DNA of 5,596 nt, from NCBI GenBank assembly GCA_947258625.1, contig CAMYJN010000192.1, positions 1 to 5,596 of the forward strand, written 5' to 3'. The DNA is from an uncultured Polyangiaceae bacterium (lineage in GTDB: Bacteria > Myxococcota_A > Polyangia > Polyangiales > Houyiibacteriaceae). The notes beneath the pieces were generated by a model. The model was not told where the DNA came from. It made no database searches and saw only the letters and a program-made list of their open reading frames with translations. The position numbers and the translations under genes were made by a program. This document shows positions 1 through 5,596 of this stretch, one piece after another (position 1 is the stretch's first letter; each line of letters begins with the position of its first letter).

Positions 1-519
1 ATTGTCCGGACCCGCATCGCAGCCTTCGCCGAGCTCGGGCTGCCGAATTCCATCCCCGCAGGTCGGGCCCTCCGTGCAGTCGGGGTTGCAGCCCCCCGGA
101 CCGCCGAGATTGTCGCCGTCGTCGCATTCCTCGAAACCCGCGTCGACACTGCCATCGCCGCAGTACGGCCCGAGCCCGGAGCAGTCTGGCAGGCAATGCC
201 CGTAGGCGCCGGTGTTCTGCCCGGGACCGTCGTCGCAGAACTCGAAGCGGGTCGCGATGCCGTCGCCGCAGGTGTAGTCGCAGTTCGAGATTTCAGTGAC
301 GAAACCGTCGAGCGTGAGCCTGAAGTTGGACGCGCCGGTGTGCCGCTCTGCATGAAAGATCGCGACCTCGTAGACCGCGTCGGACGTCAAGCGTGCCTTG
401 CAGTTCGTCACGATGGTTTCCTGAGTCGCGCTCCCCGCATCGGCGGGGTTTGCGAAGCTCATCACGTCGGTGACCCGGGGATGCAGCCCACCCACGTCGA
501 GGCAGAGAAAGCCGTCGAC
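1..519 (-). CDS. Fibro-slime / myxobacterial cysteine-rich repeat protein; 3' end outside window, 5' end apparently broken
   Basis: The frame is open from about 519 to the left edge and codes for a probable exported surface protein of unknown function. From 519 it reads VDGFLCLDVGGLHPRVTD, which resembles the 'vFIdgkLvlDLGGvH' core of fibro-slime (PA14-like) domains. Further on, VYEVAIFHAERHTGASNF and RLTLDGF match the conserved end of that domain. Three cysteine-rich units follow, starting near 270, 162 and 60, each beginning CGDG; the first two contain CDDG and the third CDAG. They match the myxobacterial cysteine-rich repeat (DUF4215-like), where such tandem arrays often run long. The upstream half of the fibro-slime domain (the GDDDVWVF part) is absent. 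There is no ATG before 462 in this frame (GTG at 495, ATG at 462), and neither start has a visible ribosome binding site. Starting at either would give a protein without a signal peptide, unlike relatives. A good signal peptide lies just upstream in another frame (462-572), so the gene may be frameshifted or carry an internal deletion. The domain call comes from remembered family patterns. Confidence 0.72.
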
Positions 520-572
520 AGCAGCAAGGCGAGGCTGAGCCCCGCCAACTTGGTGCCAAGAAGACGCCCCAT
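462..572 (-). CDS. Short signal-peptide-like reading frame, probable detached 5' end of the cysteine-rich gene
   Basis: An ATG at 572-570 opens a 36-codon frame that ends in TGA at 464-462. The product begins MGRLLGTKLAGLSLALLLST and continues AFSAS, with Arg and Lys near the start, a leucine-rich core and small residues at a plausible cleavage site: a textbook Sec signal peptide. A Cys follows (WVGC), but it is not a good lipobox. Third codon positions are mostly G or C, as expected for coding DNA here. The TGA shares its A with an ATG (462-460) of the cysteine-rich frame, so translational coupling is formally possible. More likely this is the export signal of the cysteine-rich protein, separated from it by an indel or deletion. 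One extra base in the four-base homopolymer at 477-480 would fuse the two frames. It could also be chance. Confidence 0.45.
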   Translation of the reverse strand: MGRLLGTKLAGLSLALLLSTAFSASTWVGCIPGSPT

Positions 573-580
573 CCCTTCAT

Positions 581-608
581 CTTATACGCTAGCCAGGACG
601 GCTGCCAA
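581..608 (-). promoter_or_regulatory. Putative sigma-70-type promoter for the cysteine-rich gene
   Basis: On the minus strand, TTGGCA (608-603, one mismatch to the -35 consensus) is followed by a 16-base spacer and TATAAG (586-581, one mismatch to the -10 consensus). The predicted transcript start falls at about 572-575, essentially at the ATG at 572, which would give a leaderless or nearly leaderless mRNA. This fits the lack of a properly spaced ribosome binding site before that ATG. The site lies in the 43-base gap after the flippase stop codon, so it would make the cysteine-rich gene a separate unit. It is a motif match only. Confidence 0.4.
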
Positions 609-615
609 AAGCCGG

Positions 616-1965
616 CTACTTCTCTGCGCGACGGAGCCGGACGACCAGAATCGTAGTCGCCAGCATGAAGCCAAAGGCGATGAGCGTACCCCAGGCGGCG
701 CCAACCTCGCCCATGCGCGGAACGAGGATGAAATCGGCGCCGAGATTGACGAGAGCCGCGGTTACCGCAATTGCGGAAACGGTCTTGGCTTGGGTCGCCG
801 CCAGAAGTGCCGCTTGCCAGAGCAGTGAGATGCCAAGGCATCCCAAACCGAGCGCGAGAATGGGGATGGACGTAAGGACGCTTGGTGACGTGCGATACGA
901 TTCTGCCAAGATCGGGGTGTACATCACCAAGAGGGGAAGTGCGATGACTAAGAAGGCAACCCAGGCGGCAATCTGCAAGCTGCTTCGGCGCAGGAGCTTG
1001 GCCGCTCCCTCACGGTCACCGCGTGCGTACGCCGAGTAATAGAGCGGGTTGAACGAATGAAGCGTGACGACGTTGACGGTGCTGACTAGCAGGGCGATGC
1101 GGTAGGCTGCCTCGTAGCGGCCCGCGGCGGCGACCCCGTTCCAAAGGGCGACGTAGAGCCGATCGGCGCTTTGATATCCAACGTAGGCCAGCGCCGTGAA
1201 AACCATCGGCCCGGAAAATCGAAGGGGAACGCGCAGACAATCGAGCGAAGGGGCACGCTTGAGCCAACCTTGTCGACTGAGAATGAGGACTGCGGCGACT
1301 CCCGCCCCAACGTGCGCGAAAACCAGCCCGCCCCAGCGCGCCTCCCAGGTCCACCCAAGAAGGAAGAAGAGCGAGATGGCGATGAACGGGCGGGTGCCTT
1401 CGACGAACTCGGACCACATTGCCGCTCGCGTCGGCTGGCTCTGCGCTTCGTGGATTGTCTGAGCCATGATCCGCGCGGTGGTGACGGTGGCTGCGAGAAT
1501 CACGCCTGCGACGGCCCAACGGGGCACCGCTTCGCCCGCAAGCATGAAGACCGAATCCGGGAGGGCGATGACCACGAGCGTGGTCAGCACTCCGATGATG
1601 AGCGAGATACCGAGCATGCCGCCCAGCTCGCCCGCGAGCTCGGAGCGAGGCTTCTTGTGAACGTAGACCAGAATGTACGTCTGCGGTGCCAGGGTCACGG
1701 TGGCGGTCGCAGCCCCGAACACGACGCCCTCCAGAATCGCGAAGCGACCGTAGTCCGCCTGGTCGAGCAGGTGAGTCCAAAGGAGGTGGGCGAGCTGGAC
1801 CAGGCCGCCCATGGCGCTGGCCATCGTGTAGATGATGACGTTTCGTCGGAACGTCTTCTTCTGTTTGGATGCGGCGTCCAGAGGGAGGGAAGTAATCCAA
1901 GCTCTTCGAGGACGCCAGCTGTAAGCAAGAGAACGCCCCCCGGAGGGCCTACTAGGCGCGCGCAC
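616..1965 (-). CDS. Wzx/MATE-type polysaccharide or lipid flippase (polytopic membrane protein)
   Basis: This is probably a lipid or lipid-linked oligosaccharide translocase of the inner membrane (MOP superfamily, polysaccharide transporter branch); the substrate is unknown. From the GTG at 1965 the product is about 449 residues, normal for the family. About 12 hydrophobic segments are visible, roughly at residues 42-64, 75-95, 113-135, 148-168, 193-207, 213-230, 252-266, 287-303, 332-349, 363-385, 396-415 and 422-443. The C-terminal stretch ALVNLGADFILVPRMGEVGA followed by AWGTLIA is the typical 'N..L...lIP.yG..GAA..T' signature. DYGRFA near residue 71 is the usual motif after the first helix. 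The start is uncertain: no in-frame ATG lies between the previous gene's stop and residue 48. GTG at 1965 has GAGAAG nine bases upstream, but it adds about 40 Arg/Pro/Ser-rich residues before the first helix. A CTG or ATT start nearer the helix is possible. The gene follows the DHCR24-like gene by 41 bases and ends with TAG at 616-618. Confidence 0.85.
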   Translation of the reverse strand: MRAPSRPSGGRSLAYSWRPRRAWITSLPLDAASKQKKTFRRNVIIYTMASAMGGLVQLAHLLWTHLLDQADYGRFAILEGVVFGAATATVTLAPQTYILVYVHKKPRSELAGELGGMLGISLIIGVLTTLVVIALPDSVFMLAGEAVPRWAVAGVILAATVTTARIMAQTIHEAQSQPTRAAMWSEFVEGTRPFIAISLFFLLGWTWEARWGGLVFAHVGAGVAAVLILSRQGWLKRAPSLDCLRVPLRFSGPMVFTALAYVGYQSADRLYVALWNGVAAAGRYEAAYRIALLVSTVNVVTLHSFNPLYYSAYARGDREGAAKLLRRSSLQIAAWVAFLVIALPLLVMYTPILAESYRTSPSVLTSIPILALGLGCLGISLLWQAALLAATQAKTVSAIAVTAALVNLGADFILVPRMGEVGAAWGTLIAFGFMLATTILVVRLRRAEK

Positions 1966-2006
1966 CGCTCGATGCTTCTCGATCGCATGGCCGCAGAGCG
2001 GCAAAT

Positions 2007-3671
2007 CTAGAAACTGAGCGTTTCGGCCGGGCGTGAGCGAACTGAGGTGCCTTCCCAGGCCGCCTCTTGCGCAAGAAACTGAAGCGGATCCATCTCGGGT
2101 TTCACCTTTTGGTAAATCGTCGGGAAGGTGCCTTCTGCTTGGTATCGCTCGCGCATCTGACGCCAGAGCGCATGGTCGAACATCTCCAAGAACTCTTCTT
2201 CCGTGCTGAAGACGTCGCAATAGGTGTGAAGGAAGCCGCCAAGCGATCGCGCTTTTTGCTCGAGCGCCCGAACCTTGGTCACGGCAGGGTACTGCTCGTC
2301 GCCATCTTTGACCCGCTGCGGAAAGCCGTAGACCCCGATGTCGAGAAACGCCGCGGTCTCGGTGCGCCCGGAGTACGGCGTGCCGCGATTGCCGGGCAGC
2401 CGGACCATGCCGCCCTTGTCGATGACTTTGCAGGGATACGCGAGCAAGGGATAGATCTCGAAGTCGTCGTGAACCTGCGCGACCATCTCGGCGAAGTGCT
2501 CTGCGGGAAAGGCGTACTCCTGCCAGACCTGCTTCCGAATCGTGTTCTCCCGCTCGGCCGCGGGCCTCGTGCCCTTGAGGAAGGTGGTGTTTGGCGGAAG
2601 CATCCAGCCCATCGTGTAGCGAAACCAGGGCTCGTTGGCCGTCGGAAGAATCTGCGCCAGGCACATGCACATGCTTCGGTCGTGGCGCATGAGGTAGTCC
2701 TGCATCGGCAAGAGCTCCTCGTAGCGTTCGCCCTCGCCAAGCTCGAGCATGCTTTCGACGTGTTTGTAGAAGAGCGGCTTATACGAGCGGTTGACCGGAT
2801 TGACCGGCAGCATGGAGGCCTGCGCCTCGCCTTCGCGCGCGAGATGCCCTTCCATGATCACCGCGCGGTCTTTTCCAAAGATGATCGTTTCGACGAAATG
2901 AGGCGGCTCGTCTTGGCGGACCAGTCGCTGATACTCGTCCGTATAGGCCTGCAGCGAATAGAATGGGCGGTACACCATGCGAACGTGGGCGGCCGCAGGA
3001 ATCACCCGCATTTCGAGGCCAACGAGCAGCCCCAGCGTGCCATGGCTCCAAGGGAGCGCTCGAAAAAGGTCGGCGTGCTCGTTGTCTGCCGTTGCGCGAA
3101 CGAGGTCGCCGCGGGCGGTGACGATCTCGTATGCGGTCACCGTGTCGTGAACGAGCCCACAGACGTGGGAGTGCGTGGTCATGCCGAGCGCCATCACCAA
3201 GCCGCCCAGCGTGGCGTCTTTCATCTCGATGGTCGCTTCGAGCTGAAGTCCTATCTGATCGAGGTGTTTGGCGACATCGCCAACCGTCGCGAAGGGCTCG
3301 AGCCGGACGATGCCCTTTCGACGGTCCACGCCCAGAATCGCGGTGAGGTCGCTCATGCGCACGGTCTGCGACGCCGACTTGTCCGCTATGCGGGTGTTGA
3401 GCGATGCGGCCGGTTTTCGGTCGGTGCGGAGGGGCTTCTGGGCCCAGGCCTCGCCGCGCCGGCGCGCCTCTGCATACCTCTTCACCTCTGCTTGGACCCG
3501 AGCCAGCCGTGCATCGTGCCCTTCTGGGGCGCTTCTCTTGGCTCCGAGGCTCTTGATGTTCTGCCAAGCGGTGGCGGCCGTGCTCAGCGGAAGGGCGACT
3601 GAGATGATGACCAGCTCACGATGCGCGTCCGCCCAGCGTCTCGCCGCCTCGACGGCACGATGGAGGATCAT
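2007..3671 (-). CDS. DHCR24/DWARF1-family FAD-dependent oxidoreductase (delta24-sterol reductase-like)
   Basis: The 554-residue product closely follows vertebrate DHCR24 (516 residues), the NADPH- and FAD-dependent enzyme that reduces the C24 double bond of the sterol side chain. A hydrophobic stretch at residues 20-35 (LVIISVALPLSTAATA) aligns in place with DHCR24's N-terminal membrane anchor. A charged linker follows, then a PCMH-type FAD-binding domain (about 95-225) with ILGVD..KGIVRLEP, ATLGGLVMALG, GLVHDTVTAYEIV and LPWSHGTLGLLVGLEMRVIPA. The C-terminal substrate domain carries HFVETIIFGKDRAVIMEG, SYKPLFYKHVES (about 295-306), WFRYTMGWMLPP (348-359), AFLDIGVYGFP and EEFLEMFDHALW, all with clear DHCR24 counterparts. 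The C-terminal tail is about 30 residues longer. The ATG at 3671 has only a weak AGG eight bases upstream. The gene starts 54 bases after icd and precedes the flippase. Family membership is strong. The sterol substrate is inferred: bacterial relatives may reduce other polyprenyl or steroid lipids. Confidence 0.9.
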   Translation of the reverse strand: MILHRAVEAARRWADAHRELVIISVALPLSTAATAWQNIKSLGAKRSAPEGHDARLARVQAEVKRYAEARRRGEAWAQKPLRTDRKPAASLNTRIADKSASQTVRMSDLTAILGVDRRKGIVRLEPFATVGDVAKHLDQIGLQLEATIEMKDATLGGLVMALGMTTHSHVCGLVHDTVTAYEIVTARGDLVRATADNEHADLFRALPWSHGTLGLLVGLEMRVIPAAAHVRMVYRPFYSLQAYTDEYQRLVRQDEPPHFVETIIFGKDRAVIMEGHLAREGEAQASMLPVNPVNRSYKPLFYKHVESMLELGEGERYEELLPMQDYLMRHDRSMCMCLAQILPTANEPWFRYTMGWMLPPNTTFLKGTRPAAERENTIRKQVWQEYAFPAEHFAEMVAQVHDDFEIYPLLAYPCKVIDKGGMVRLPGNRGTPYSGRTETAAFLDIGVYGFPQRVKDGDEQYPAVTKVRALEQKARSLGGFLHTYCDVFSTEEEFLEMFDHALWRQMRERYQAEGTFPTIYQKVKPEMDPLQFLAQEAAWEGTSVRSRPAETLSF

Positions 3672-3725
3672 GGCAAGTGCCTGACGGGTCCCAAAAGCGC
3701 GGGAGCGTTTCGCTGCTGACGTCGA

Positions 3726-5596
<1,871 letters not shown>

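Noticed and set aside
196..841. Open frames of about 180-210 codons on both strands over the cysteine-rich gene and the flippase end
   Set aside because: Neither product shows domain features. They conflict with the CGDG repeat frame and the flippase C-terminus, which have clear family signatures.
1930..1950. GC-rich inverted repeat (GCCC...GGGC) just after the DHCR24-like stop
   Set aside because: The stem is four base pairs, no T-run follows, and it lies inside the probable flippase leader, so it does not qualify as a terminator.
1171..2010. A 279-codon open frame on the plus strand across the flippase gene
   Set aside because: It is antisense to clear transmembrane coding sequence, and its own product is highly charged and unrecognisable.
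1966..2670. Upstream extension of the flippase frame, adding about 235 codons on the minus strand
   Set aside because: It overlaps the coding part of the DHCR24-like gene in another frame, is rich in Arg, Ser and Ala without domain motifs, and has no counterpart in flippases.
2067..3602. A 511-codon open frame on the plus strand, antisense to the DHCR24-like gene
   Set aside because: It lies wholly opposite a gene with strong family motifs. Its product is Arg/His-rich with no recognisable domain, as expected for a shadow frame in GC-rich DNA.
3672..3725. Possible hairpin (AGCG-AAA-CGCT on the minus strand) in the icd/DHCR24-like gap
   Set aside because: The stem is only four base pairs with no T-run directly after it, which is too weak to call a terminator.

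Overview
This GC-rich window carries four genes, all read on the minus strand. In order of transcription (right to left) they are a monomeric NADP-dependent isocitrate dehydrogenase whose 5' end lies outside the window, a DHCR24/DWARF1-type flavoprotein (delta24-sterol reductase family), a polytopic Wzx/MATE-type flippase, and a fibro-slime/cysteine-rich repeat protein whose 3' end lies outside the window. The organism is most likely a member of Myxococcota (the old deltaproteobacterial myxobacteria). Fibro-slime segments followed by CGDG...CDDG cysteine repeats are typical of that group, and some of its members (for example Nannocystis) are known to make sterols. This placement is inference from gene content; there is no rRNA here.

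Layout. Positions 3726-5596 hold the C-terminal 622 or so residues of isocitrate dehydrogenase. After a 54-base gap, 2007-3671 encodes a 554-residue protein that lines up with vertebrate DHCR24 along nearly its whole length, including the N-terminal membrane anchor. After 41 bases, 616-1965 encodes a flippase of about 449 residues that must start at GTG or another weak start. A short gap of about 43 bases holds a plausible sigma-70-type promoter pointing left. Next comes a 36-codon signal-peptide-like reading frame (462-572). Overlapping it in another frame is the fibro-slime/cysteine-rich protein (519 down to the left edge), which has no convincing start of its own.

How the genes may work together. 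The first three genes are close and co-directional, with no convincing terminator between them, so they could share a transcript. Isocitrate dehydrogenase makes NADPH, and DHCR24-family enzymes use FAD and NADPH to reduce a side-chain double bond of an isoprenoid-derived lipid. The flippase could move a lipid or lipid-linked glycan across the membrane. A link between the reductase and the flippase is suggestive only. The cysteine-rich gene appears to be a separate unit coding for an exported surface protein, and its 5' end looks rearranged or frameshifted.

The points most worth following are the eukaryote-like sterol reductase beside a lipid flippase, and the broken-looking start of the fibro-slime gene.
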